NCBI RefSeq assembly: GCF_023544465.1
Contig: NZ_JALPVL010000013.1
Span: 248,001-312,000, forward strand
Reading direction: 5' to 3'
DNA length: 64,000 nucleotides
From: Paractinoplanes maris
Lineage (GTDB): Bacteria > Actinomycetota > Actinomycetes > Mycobacteriales > Micromonosporaceae
Shown here: positions 1 through 7,876 of the stretch, piece after piece
Layout: the number at the start of each line of letters is the position of its first letter
Position numbering within the stretch: the first letter of the stretch is position 1
The notes under the pieces: generated by a model
Seen by the model: only the letters and a program-made list of their open reading frames with translations
What the model was told of the DNA's origin: nothing
The model's database searches: none
Translations under genes and position numbers: made by a program

Positions 1-742
1 TGATCCGGGTGTTGGCCTGGTGGGGCACGAAGGCGGCCAGCTCGGAGGGCTTGATGCCGGCCTTCTCGCAGGTCTCGAGCGCGAACGGGGCGAGCGCGGT
101 GGTGGCCCAGCGGAAGACCGTCTGGCCGTCCTGCTCGATGTAGGGCTGCCAGCCCTCGATGCGCAGCGCGTCGCCCTTGTCGGGGGCCGAGCCCCACAGC
201 ACCGGGCCGATGCCGGGCTGCTCGCCGTCGGCCACACCGGTGACGATCGCGGCGCCGGCGCCGTCGCCGAACAGGACGGCGGTGGTGCGGTTGGTCCAGT
301 CGGTGACGTCCGACAGCTTCTCGGCCCCGATGACCAGGGCGTTGCGCGAGGCGCCGGCCCGGATGGCGTGGTCGGCCGTGCCCAGGGCGTACGAGAAGCC
401 GGAGCAGGCCGTGTTGAGGTCGTAGGCGGCCGGGGCGGTGATGCCGAGGCGGGCCGCGACCCGGGTGGCCACGTTGGGGCAGCGGTCGATCGCCGAGCAG
501 GTGGCCACGGTGACCAGGTCGATGTCGGCGGCGGTCAGGCCCGAGGCGGCCAGCGCCTTCTCGGCGGCGAACGTGGCCATGTCGGCCACCGACTCGCCGT
601 CGGCGATGCGCCGCTCGGCGATGCCGACCCGGCTCTTGATCCACTCGTCGTTGGTGTCGATCGTCGACGCCAGGTCGTCGTTGGTGACGACGCGCGAGGG
701 CTGATAGTGCCCCATCGCAAGAATGCGGGTGCCCGCGGTCAT
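1..742 (-). CDS. fabH: Beta-ketoacyl-ACP synthase III (3' end outside the window)
   Basis: This enzyme condenses a short acyl-CoA with malonyl-ACP to start fatty acid synthesis in the cytoplasm. The ATG at 742 follows an AAGGAG-type ribosome site, and 247 codons are visible before the left edge. The thiolase-fold catalytic Cys is C113 in a TACSGF motif and the catalytic His is H241 in PHQANT; the catalytic Asn lies beyond the edge. Its ATG overlaps the fabD stop in an ATGA, so the two are probably translationally coupled. In other actinobacteria acpP and fabF follow, which would lie to the left. Confidence 0.95.
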   Translation of the reverse strand, partial: MTAGTRILAMGHYQPSRVVTNDDLASTIDTNDEWIKSRVGIAERRIADGESVADMATFAAEKALAASGLTAADIDLVTVATCSAIDRCPNVATRVAARLGITAPAAYDLNTACSGFSYALGTADHAIRAGASRNALVIGAEKLSDVTDWTNRTTAVLFGDGAGAAIVTGVADGEQPGIGPVLWGSAPDKGDALRIEGWQPYIEQDGQTVFRWATTALAPFALETCEKAGIKPSELAAFVPHQANTRI

Positions 743-1683
743 CGTGTTGCTCCTTCGATCGGGTGTCCACCGTGCCGGGCGATCAGATCCTGGGCGGCGG
801 GCAGGTCGTCCGGCGTGTTGAGGGTGACGATCTCGGGGGCCCCATCGCCCTTGAGCTCGCGCTTGACCAGGCCGGCCAGGGTGCCGGCGGGCGGGAGTTC
901 GAGCACCCCGGTGACGCCGAGGCCGGCCAGCGTCCGCATCACCAGGTCCCAGCGGACCGGCGCGGTCACCTGGCGGACCAGGCGCTCGACCATGTCGCGG
1001 CCACCGGCGACGGCGGTGCCGTCGAGGTCGGACAGCAGGGTGCGGACCGGGTCGGCCACGGTGACGCCGCCGGCCAGCGCGGACAGCGCGGCCTCGGCGG
1101 GCGCCATGTAGGGCGTATGGAAGGCCCCGGCCACCTCGAGGGCCCGGACCCGGGCCTTGGCCGGGGGCTCCTCGGCCAGGGCGGCCAGCCCGTCGAGCGA
1201 GCCCGCCGCGACGACCTGACCGGTGGCGTTGAAGTTGGCCGGGTGCAGCCCGTGCTTCTCGATCGCGGCCAGCACCTCGTCGGGGTCGCCGCCCAGCACG
1301 GCGCTCATGCCGGTCGGCTCGAGGGCGCAGGCGGCGGCCATCTCGCGGCCCCGCACGCCGGCCAGCGCGATCGCGGCCTCGGCGGGCAGCACCCCGGCGA
1401 TGGCGGTGGCGCCCAGCTCGCCGACGCTGTGCCCGGCGACCACGTCGACGCCGCTCAGCGGCAGCTCACTCGCGGCGAGCAGCGACGCGGCGACCAGCAG
1501 GGGCTGGGTGCGGGCGGTGTCCTTGATCTCGTCGGCGTCGGCCGCGGTGCCGAGGTGCACCAGGTCGACGCCGGCCAGAGCCGACCACCAGCGCAACTTG
1601 GCCTCGGCGCCGGGCAGATCGAGCCAGGGGGACAGGAAGCCGGGCTTCTGGGAACCCTGGCCGGGGGAGAGTACGGCGAGCAC
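739..1683 (-). CDS. fabD: Malonyl-CoA:ACP transacylase
   Basis: The enzyme moves malonyl groups from CoA to acyl carrier protein and supplies FabH and FabF. The 314-residue length is normal for FabD. The oxyanion-hole motif GQGSQ is at residues 8-12, the nucleophile S86 is in GHSVGE, and the second catalytic His sits in GAFHTPY near residue 198. The start is a GTG at 1683 after a GAGGA sequence. It is the first gene of the fab operon, with a good palindrome upstream at 1750-1770 and the regulator gene fasR behind that. Confidence 0.95.
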   Translation of the reverse strand: MLAVLSPGQGSQKPGFLSPWLDLPGAEAKLRWWSALAGVDLVHLGTAADADEIKDTARTQPLLVAASLLAASELPLSGVDVVAGHSVGELGATAIAGVLPAEAAIALAGVRGREMAAACALEPTGMSAVLGGDPDEVLAAIEKHGLHPANFNATGQVVAAGSLDGLAALAEEPPAKARVRALEVAGAFHTPYMAPAEAALSALAGGVTVADPVRTLLSDLDGTAVAGGRDMVERLVRQVTAPVRWDLVMRTLAGLGVTGVLELPPAGTLAGLVKRELKGDGAPEIVTLNTPDDLPAAQDLIARHGGHPIEGATR

Positions 1684-1749
1684 GTCCTCGACTCTTCCGG
1701 ATCGGTCGCGATTGCGGGGTTGACGGCGGCCACCAAACCCTACGACAGC

Positions 1750-1770
1750 GTTTGGAGGAATCCTACAAAC
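1750..1770. promoter_or_regulatory. Palindromic operator candidate upstream of fabD
   Basis: An almost perfect 21-base palindrome: left arm GTTTG-g-AGGA, central a, right arm TCCT-a-CAAAC. Nine of ten base pairs match. It lies 67 bases before the fabD GTG, between fasR and fabD. FasR is known in Streptomyces to bind the fabD promoter and activate it, so this is the natural site for the neighbouring regulator; the assignment is inference. Confidence 0.6.
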
Positions 1771-1848
1771 GTGCCCGCGAATCGCCCCAGATAGTCCCGT
1801 TTCGAGGGGGCTTCGGAACCTGAACGATCTTTCATCGGAATCCGTGAG

Positions 1849-3042
1849 TTACGTCGCAGGATCGAGCCGGCCCACGGTCAGAGCGATGCGCAGCGCGAAC
1901 GCGTCGCGCCCGTCCAGCGGCGACAGGCCGGTCACTTCGGTGACCCGCTTGAGGCGGTAGCGGATCGTGTTCGGGTGCACGTAGAGCTCGCGGGCCGCGC
2001 TCTCCAGGACGCCGCCGGAGGCGAAGAAGGCGTCCAGGGTCTCGATCAGGCCGCTGCCGGCCCGGACCAGTGCCCCGTACGCGTCGTGCCGCAACGTCCG
2101 ACGGGCCTCCATGTCGCCCGCCAGGGCCCGCTCGGGCAGCAGGTCGTCGGCCGCCACCGGGTTGGGGGCGCCGGGCCAGGCGGGCGCCGCCCGGAACCCG
2201 GCCAGGGCCGCGCGGGCCGACTCGGTGGCCTGGTCGAGCGACGGCACGGCCGGGCCGACCACGATCGGGCCGTCGCCGAAGCTGGCCGCCAGCGTCTCGG
2301 CCGTGGCCACCGGGTCGGTCGCGCCGCCCATGACCACGACCAGGCGGTCGCCGTGCACGCCGCCGATCACCTCGATGCGGGCGCGGCGAGCCGCCCGGTA
2401 GACCGCGTGCAGCACGGCGGTGATGTCGCCGCCCGGCGAGCGGCCGACCACCACGGCCACCGGCGGCGCGTCGGCCCAGCCCAGCGCGGCGGCCCGGCTG
2501 GCCAGCACGTCGGACGAGTCGCCCCGCAGCAGCGCGTCGACCAGCAGGGCCTGCAGGCGGGCGTCCCAGGCGCCGCGCGACTCGGCCGCGCGGGCATAGA
2601 CCCGGGCCGCCGAGAACGCGATCTCCCGCGAGAACTTGAGGATGGCCTGCAGCAGCGGCTCCTCCTCGCCCGGTGCGGCCAGGGCGGCCACCTCGGTCTC
2701 GGCGACGTCGATGGTCACCTTGATCAGTTGCACGGTCTGGGTCAGCGTGAGTGACCGGGCCAGGGCGCGGGGGGCCGCGGCGAAGACGTCGTCGGAGATC
2801 TCCTGGGTGGTCTCGGCGACCACGCCGCCCGAGCGCAGCCACTCGACCAGGGACCGGACGCCGGCCTGGGCGACGAGCATGACCCAGGACCGCTGGTCGG
2901 CCGGCAGCGCGCGGAACCAGGGCAGCGTCTCGTCCATCCGGGCGACGGCCGAGGTGGCCAGCGCGCCGGCGTGCCGCTCGATCCGGCGCAGGGTGGCGGC
3001 CGGAGGCGGCTTCGCGGCACCGGCCCGTGCGGTCTCTGACAC
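1849..3042 (-). CDS. fasR: PucR/CdaR-type regulator of fatty acid synthesis (FasR)
   Basis: A 397-residue regulator with a long N-terminal and middle sensory region and a C-terminal PucR-type helix-turn-helix. The helix-turn-helix is visible as LYVHPNTIRYRLKRV near residues 355-370, typical of the HTH_30 family. The start is a GTG at 3042 after AAGGA. Its place directly upstream of fabD-fabH, same strand, is that of FasR in Streptomyces, a transcriptional activator of the fab operon. No N-terminal GAF or purine-catabolism domain is obvious. Confidence 0.85.
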   Translation of the reverse strand: MSETARAGAAKPPPAATLRRIERHAGALATSAVARMDETLPWFRALPADQRSWVMLVAQAGVRSLVEWLRSGGVVAETTQEISDDVFAAAPRALARSLTLTQTVQLIKVTIDVAETEVAALAAPGEEEPLLQAILKFSREIAFSAARVYARAAESRGAWDARLQALLVDALLRGDSSDVLASRAAALGWADAPPVAVVVGRSPGGDITAVLHAVYRAARRARIEVIGGVHGDRLVVVMGGATDPVATAETLAASFGDGPIVVGPAVPSLDQATESARAALAGFRAAPAWPGAPNPVAADDLLPERALAGDMEARRTLRHDAYGALVRAGSGLIETLDAFFASGGVLESAARELYVHPNTIRYRLKRVTEVTGLSPLDGRDAFALRIALTVGRLDPAT

Positions 3043-3246
3043 GTCCTTAGCGTGCCACGAGCGTGGAGCGGGTGAGTTTTATACCGATTTGGGCTCTTAG
3101 TCCGGTGTAGCGGTGCGCCCCTGCCGTGATTTCGGTCGGTGACCTGGCAGGGTGTCGTCCTAGCGTCGGCAGACTCGCACCCGTCCGGGGTAAGGGCGGG
3201 CCACGAATTGCCGATGAAAGACCGCGACAGCTTGAGGGGAGGCGAG

Positions 3247-3480
3247 ATGACGGAACGGGAGAACGAGCCCGCGCAGCCGGCCGAGACGCTGCCGGTTCCC
3301 GCGATCGCCGTGCCGGCAGTGGAGGAGCTTCCGGCTCCGATGATCCAGGACGACCCGGGGCCGAGCCGGGGCGGCTGCCGCACCGAACTGCACGGCTGGG
3401 CCGGTGGTCACCTGCACGGCGCCGTCCGACCCCGCCGCCGTGCGGCCGGCCGCGGCCGGCCGCCGGGCCGTTGGTGCTGA
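3247..3480 (+). CDS. Possible small protein of 77 residues, unknown
   Basis: A short frame preceded by a strong GAGGGGAGG ribosome site six bases before the ATG. The first 40 residues are rich in Glu, Pro and Ala; the rest is Gly/Arg-rich with one Cys near residue 44 and a terminal Cys. I do not recognise it. The Arg/Pro-rich second half could be random GC-rich sequence, so the end may not be real even if translation starts here. A TetR gene follows 91 bases downstream on the same strand. Confidence 0.35.
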   Translation: MTERENEPAQPAETLPVPAIAVPAVEELPAPMIQDDPGPSRGGCRTELHGWAGGHLHGAVRPRRRAAGRGRPPGRWC

Positions 3481-3571
3481 CCGCATGCTGAGTACCCCGG
3501 TCGGGTGAGCCGGGCGCCCGCTCCCGGGCGCGTCCTCATCGGCCGGGGCCCGGAGCCGGAACGGTGAACCG

Positions 3572-4129
3572 GTGGACGACAAGAGACGGCAGATCCTCGA
3601 CCAGGCGCTGGCTCTCGTCGACGAGCGCGGGCTCGCCGCCATGTCGATGCGGGCGGTGGCCGAGCGGGTCGGGCTCACCTCGATGGCCCTCTACCCGTAC
3701 GTCGGCGGCAAGGACGCCCTGCTCGACGGTCTGGTCGACCTGCTCAACCTGGAACTCGGGGACGACGTCGGCGACAACGGGGGCGAGCCGGACTGGCGGC
3801 GCCGCCTGCGGGCCCTGGGACGAGCCGTGCGCGGGCTGGCCGCTCGTCATCCGGGCGCGTTCCCGCTGCTGCTCAACCGCTCGGCGGCCGGCGCCTCGAC
3901 CTCGTGGCTGACCGCCGCGCTGCGCGGGATCCTGCACGACGCCGACGTGCCCGGCGAGCACGTCCCGCGCCTGGCCCGGATGATTCTGGCCTTCCTGCTG
4001 GGCTACGTCACCGGCGAGGTCACCGGCGGCCTGCCCGCCCCGGCGACCCCCGGGCCGGGTGACGACGAGTTCGAGGACGACCTTTCCGACCTGGTACGCC
4101 TGGTGGAGGCCGCCGTCCGGGTGGCGTAA
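3572..4129 (+). CDS. TetR family transcriptional regulator
   Basis: A 185-residue protein starting at a GTG. The N-terminal TetR helix-turn-helix covers about residues 5-50, with the motif GLTSMALYPYVGGKDALL matching the recognition helix and the conserved Tyr-x-His-like turn (here YPYVGGK). The C-terminal half is a typical variable ligand-binding helical region with an acidic tail. The target is unknown; neither neighbour is divergently transcribed from it. Confidence 0.85.
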   Translation: MDDKRRQILDQALALVDERGLAAMSMRAVAERVGLTSMALYPYVGGKDALLDGLVDLLNLELGDDVGDNGGEPDWRRRLRALGRAVRGLAARHPGAFPLLLNRSAAGASTSWLTAALRGILHDADVPGEHVPRLARMILAFLLGYVTGEVTGGLPAPATPGPGDDEFEDDLSDLVRLVEAAVRVA

Positions 4130-4175
4130 CGCCGTTCGGCACCGAAGAGGGGATTCCGGGACCTATAAAGGGCCT

Positions 4176-4655
4176 ATGTCCGGCGAGAACGACACGGCCC
4201 TGCGCGACTTCGTGACCAGCCGTCTGCCTCAGCTGCGCCGCTCGGCGTTCCTGATGTGCGGCGACTGGCGGATGGCCACCGAGCTGACCCGCGCCACCCT
4301 GGCCCGCATGGTGACCGACAGCCGGCGTGGTGTGGTGGCCGACCCGGACGTCTACGCCTACGCCGACCTCATGGAGGCCTGCCGCCGCCGCAACCGCCGC
4401 CGCGAGCACGTCTTCGTGGCCTCGCCCGGTGCGGCCGGCGTCGAGGCCGAGTCGATCCTGCTGCTCGACGCCCTGCACAAGCTGACGCCGCGCTGCCGGG
4501 CCGTTCTGGTGCTGCGCCACTGGGACGGCTTCGACGTGGACGCCACCGGCGCGATGCTGGACCTCGACGAGGAGCAGGTGGCCGCCTACGAGCGGGCCGG
4601 GCTGGCGGCGCTGGAGAAGATGCTCGGCGAGTCCGAGGCAGCGATGGCCGGATGA
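4176..4655 (+). CDS. SigE-family ECF-like sigma factor, degenerate region 2
   Basis: A 159-residue protein resembling actinobacterial SigE-family ECF sigma factors. Region 4 is visible in the second half (about residues 95-150), with the spacing LTPRCRAVLVLRHWDGF typical of the group. Region 2 is poorly preserved: the usual acidic segment that contacts core polymerase is replaced by GDWRMATELTRATLA. The chosen ATG lies just past a pyrimidine-poor leader at 4161-4175; an upstream in-frame start is possible but would overlap the TetR gene. Its stop overlaps the next ATG (ATGA), so it is probably translated with that membrane protein, which may be its anti-sigma factor. Confidence 0.7.
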   Translation: MSGENDTALRDFVTSRLPQLRRSAFLMCGDWRMATELTRATLARMVTDSRRGVVADPDVYAYADLMEACRRRNRRREHVFVASPGAAGVEAESILLLDALHKLTPRCRAVLVLRHWDGFDVDATGAMLDLDEEQVAAYERAGLAALEKMLGESEAAMAG

Positions 4656-5434
4656 GCGCGCCGCTGAACCGGCTGCTCGAGCACGTGCTGGAGGGCGAGC
4701 CTCCGCTGGGCGACGAGGTCGACGAGGTCTTCCGCCGGGCTGCCCGGTTGCGCCGGCGCCGGACCCAGGCGGTGCTGCTGGCCGGGGCCGGCACCGCGGG
4801 CCTGATCGTCGTGCTCGGCTACGCGCTGACCGCCACCCTGCTGAGCTCGCCGCCGGCCACCATCTCGCCCGGCACCGCCGACCCCGGGGACGTCGTCGCG
4901 GCCACGGCACCGCCGATGCCCAGCGGGGTGCCGGCCCCGGCGCCGGTGACCGACGGGGTCCGCACGGTCGTCGAGCCGCTGCTCGAGGGCCGCCGGCTGC
5001 GGATCGTGCCCGCGTCCGCGCGGCGGGGCGACGGCTGGCGGCAGTACCGGATCGCCGACGCCCAGGGGCGGTCGCGCGGCACGGTCCGGGTGGCCGTTTT
5101 CGACGTACGCAAGAAGTGGTGTTTTCCCGTGGCGGCCGACCCGGAGGCGTGCGCGCGGCCGGACCGGACGGGTGGCCTGGAGTTCGTCCGCTATGACGAC
5201 GTGAGCGATCCGGACCGGCAGGTGCGGCAGACCGTCACCCGGCGCAACGGCGAGGATCAGGTGCTGGCCGTGCTGGCCGCGGGGGAGGTCGATGCCGGCG
5301 CCCAGCGTGGCCGGCCGGCGCTGACCGGCGCGCAGGTCGAGCAGGTGGCCACCGACGAGCGGGTGCTGGACGCCTTCGACGCCGGTGAGGACTGCGACGA
5401 CGGGTGCCCGGACTTCCCGACGCCCGTCGACTGA
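4652..5434 (+). CDS. Single-pass membrane protein, candidate anti-sigma partner
   Basis: 260 residues: a short cytoplasmic part with an Arg-rich stretch (about 32-38), one transmembrane segment (about 40-62), then an external Pro-rich linker and a domain of about 170 residues. The outer domain has four or five Cys (WCF, EAC, and a DCDDGC pair near the end) that could form disulfides. Overlap of its ATG with the sigma-like gene stop suggests a sigma/anti-sigma pair. No recognisable zinc-binding anti-sigma motif is present, so the role is inferred from position only. Confidence 0.65.
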   Translation: MSAPLNRLLEHVLEGEPPLGDEVDEVFRRAARLRRRRTQAVLLAGAGTAGLIVVLGYALTATLLSSPPATISPGTADPGDVVAATAPPMPSGVPAPAPVTDGVRTVVEPLLEGRRLRIVPASARRGDGWRQYRIADAQGRSRGTVRVAVFDVRKKWCFPVAADPEACARPDRTGGLEFVRYDDVSDPDRQVRQTVTRRNGEDQVLAVLAAGEVDAGAQRGRPALTGAQVEQVATDERVLDAFDAGEDCDDGCPDFPTPVD

Positions 5435-5478
5435 GGTCCGTCCTGCCGATCGCGGGGGAGCGAGGCGAGGCGCAGGCC

Positions 5479-6141
5479 TCAGACCCGGCGGCGGATCAGG
5501 AACGCGATGCCGGCCAGGCCGACCAGAATGATCATCAGCACGCCACCGTTGAGCAGGAAGAGCCGGCGCATCTCGCCCAGGACCTCGCCGGCCCCGGCCG
5601 CCTTCTCGGCGGTCGTGTCCAGATCCTCGCCGACACCGCCGCCGATGCCCCCGCCGACGACGTCGGGCTTCGCCTTGAGCGGCACGCCGCTGACCCGCAG
5701 AGTCTCGGGCATCGTCAGCCGGCCGTAGAACCAGCCGTCGACGGCCTTCTTGTTGCCGGGCTGCTTGACCGGGCGGTGCGCCCGCGGGCCACCGGCCGCC
5801 ATCGGGAAGAGCTCGTAGGTCTGCAGGGCCGTCTTGTTGGCCAGCACGGTGACCGTGTATTTGGGGCCGAGTTTGTCGGCCTTGAGCGCCGTGGTCTGCG
5901 ACCGCGCCGACGCCATCCAGTTGACCTCGCTCAGCAGGCTGCCGAAGAGCCGCTTGCTCTCGATCACGGTGATGACGATCGTCTTGTCGATGCCCTTGCC
6001 GGCGATCTGGACGTTGGTCGGCTTGGGGGCCGGTTTCGGTGCGGCCTGGGCGGCGCTGGGCGCGAGCCCGATCGCGAGCACGGCACCGACTGCCAACGCC
6101 CCCGCTGCCGACACCAACCGTGTCATCGCCCCTCGAACCAT
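5479..6141 (-). CDS. Secreted, C-terminally anchored protein of unknown function
   Basis: 220 residues from an ATG with a good GGGAGG ribosome site seven bases upstream; a longer start 18 codons further out has no such site. A signal peptide ends near an AQA-A cleavage site at about residue 33. A soluble domain of some 130 residues follows, then a Gly-rich linker (GGGIGGGVGE), an amphipathic segment and a C-terminal transmembrane helix ending in RRRV. That is the topology of a cell-surface protein anchored by its tail. I do not recognise the domain. Confidence 0.7.
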   Translation of the reverse strand: MVRGAMTRLVSAAGALAVGAVLAIGLAPSAAQAAPKPAPKPTNVQIAGKGIDKTIVITVIESKRLFGSLLSEVNWMASARSQTTALKADKLGPKYTVTVLANKTALQTYELFPMAAGGPRAHRPVKQPGNKKAVDGWFYGRLTMPETLRVSGVPLKAKPDVVGGGIGGGVGEDLDTTAEKAAGAGEVLGEMRRLFLLNGGVLMIILVGLAGIAFLIRRRV

Positions 6142-6450
6142 CGTCCGGCCTCCCCGCCCCGTGGTGGACATGGCTTCGCGCACCGCTGACCGCACCCGCG
6201 ACAGTCAGTCGTGGGGCGACCCAGGCCTTCAGCCTTCCCGAGCGGACGCCCGGGCGCATCTCGGGCCGGACGAATTGGTGCCATCTGGGGGATGACGTTC
6301 GACACGACGACGGCCGTTGATCAGCGGGCCGAATAGTACCTACTGCCCGCAAGGCTTGGGGGGCCCGGTCACCCGCTCAGCGGATTTCACCACCGTTACG
6401 GCGGCGGGCGAATGGCCGACCGGGCCCCCTATGCGATAAACAGGGATGTT
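6142..6450. other. Noncoding stretch with a long inverted repeat
   Basis: No convincing gene. Its main structure is an inverted repeat near the gltX end (6359-6429), listed separately; the rest is the upstream region of the membrane protein on the minus strand. Confidence 0.6.
6359..6429. terminator. Long inverted repeat at the gltX end, terminator candidate
   Basis: Perfect 12-base arms GGGGGCCCGGTC (6359-6370) and GACCGGGCCCCC (6418-6429) enclose 47 bases that contain a second small hairpin. It lies 22 bases past the gltX stop and has no U-run. It is probably a gltX terminator of the actinobacterial type without a U tail. Confidence 0.5.
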
Positions 6451-7863
6451 TCAGGCGTTCAGGCGCTCCCGGGCGGCCCGGAGCCGGGCCAGCGTGCGCT
6501 CCCGCCCGAGCACCTCGATCGACTCGAACAGCGGCAGCCCGACCGACCGGCCGGTCACCGCGACGCGTACGGGAGCCTGGGTCTTGCCCAGCTTGAGCTC
6601 ACGGGCCAGGCCGACCGCCTCGAGCGCGCCCTTGAGCGGCTCGGCCGCCCACTCCTCGAGCGCCTCGAACGCGGTCACGGTGGCGTCCAAGATGTCGCCG
6701 GCCCCCTCCTTCATGGCCTTGGCCCACGACGCCTCGTCGAAGGGCGGCTCGTCGAGGAAGAAGAAGTCGACGTACTCCACGATCTCGGACAGCACCGCGA
6801 TGCGGGTCTGCGCCAGCGGCGCGACAGCGGTGAACACGTCGACGTCGAAGGCGGCCGGGCTCCACGGCGGGGCCGGGATGGTGTCGGTGCCGCTCAGCCA
6901 CGGCGTGCAGAGCTGGATGAACTCCTCGGTCGAGAGAGCCCGGATGTAGTCGCCGTTGAAGGCCCGCAGCTTCTTGATGTCGAAGAAGGCGGACGCGTGG
7001 TTGACGTCCTCGAGCCGGTACTCGTCCTCGACGACCTGCCACGGGACGATCTCCCGGTCGCCGCTGGGCGCCCAGCCGAGCAGCATCAGGTAGTTCTTCA
7101 TCGCGGCGGCCAGGTAGCCCTCGTCGCGGTAGCTCTCCAGAGCCACCTTGTCGCGGCGCTTGGACAGTTTCTGCCGCTTCTCGTTGACGATGACCGGCAC
7201 GTGGGCCCAGATCGGCGGCGTGTGGCCCAGCGCCTCCCACAGCATCTGCTGCTTCGGCGTGTTGGGCAGGTGCTCCTCGGCCCGGATCACGTGGGTGATG
7301 CCCATGGTCATGTCGTCGACGACATTGGCCAGCAGGAACAGCGGGGAGCCGTCGCTGCGGGCGATGACGAAGTCCTCGATCAGTTTGTTCTCGAACGTGG
7401 GCTTGCCGCGGACGAGGTCCTCCACCACGGTCTCGCCCTCGTCAGGCGTGCGGAAGCGCAGCGCGCGCCCCTCGCCCGGCCCGAGGCCCCGGTCGCGGCA
7501 GAAGCCGTCGTAGCCGGTGTGCTGGTTGCCCGTGCGGGCGATGACGTCCTCACGCTTGCAGTCGCAGTAGTAGGCCTTGCCCTCGCCGTAGAGGCGGGTG
7601 GCGGCGGCGGTGTGGTCCTGGGCGTAGGAGGACTGATAGTACGGACCCTCGTACGATCCCCGTTCGATACCGATCCAGTCGAGCGCCGAGAGAATGCCCT
7701 CGGTCCACTCGGGACGGTTACGGGCGGCGTCGGTGTCCTCGATGCGCAGGACGAAGACGCCGTCGTGCTGCTTGGCGTAGATCCAGTTCTGCAGTGCGGA
7801 ACGGGCGCCGCCGACGTGGAACATCCCGGTCGGGGAGGGGGCGAAGCGTACTCGAACAGTCAC
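6451..7863 (-). CDS. gltX: Glutamyl-tRNA synthetase
   Basis: Class I aminoacyl-tRNA synthetase that charges tRNA-Glu. The 470-residue length is standard. The HIGH signature appears as PSPTGMFHVGG (residues 9-19) and the KMSKS loop as KLSKR near residue 233. A Cys-x-Cys group near residue 99 with a third Cys 17-20 residues later suggests a bound zinc. The GTG at 7863 is directly before the conserved VRVRFAPSPTG start, so the start is secure. An MFS gene ends 13 bases upstream. Confidence 0.97.
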   Translation of the reverse strand: MTVRVRFAPSPTGMFHVGGARSALQNWIYAKQHDGVFVLRIEDTDAARNRPEWTEGILSALDWIGIERGSYEGPYYQSSYAQDHTAAATRLYGEGKAYYCDCKREDVIARTGNQHTGYDGFCRDRGLGPGEGRALRFRTPDEGETVVEDLVRGKPTFENKLIEDFVIARSDGSPLFLLANVVDDMTMGITHVIRAEEHLPNTPKQQMLWEALGHTPPIWAHVPVIVNEKRQKLSKRRDKVALESYRDEGYLAAAMKNYLMLLGWAPSGDREIVPWQVVEDEYRLEDVNHASAFFDIKKLRAFNGDYIRALSTEEFIQLCTPWLSGTDTIPAPPWSPAAFDVDVFTAVAPLAQTRIAVLSEIVEYVDFFFLDEPPFDEASWAKAMKEGAGDILDATVTAFEALEEWAAEPLKGALEAVGLARELKLGKTQAPVRVAVTGRSVGLPLFESIEVLGRERTLARLRAARERLNA

Positions 7864-7876
7864 CCGTCAAGGGTAC

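Noticed and set aside
3043..3246. A riboswitch before the small frame at 3247
   Set aside because: I could not match the sequence to any known riboswitch core; only a ribosome site is clear.
3247..3480. A peptide natural product (RiPP) precursor
   Set aside because: No modifying enzyme gene is nearby, and the Arg-rich second half looks like unselected GC-rich sequence.
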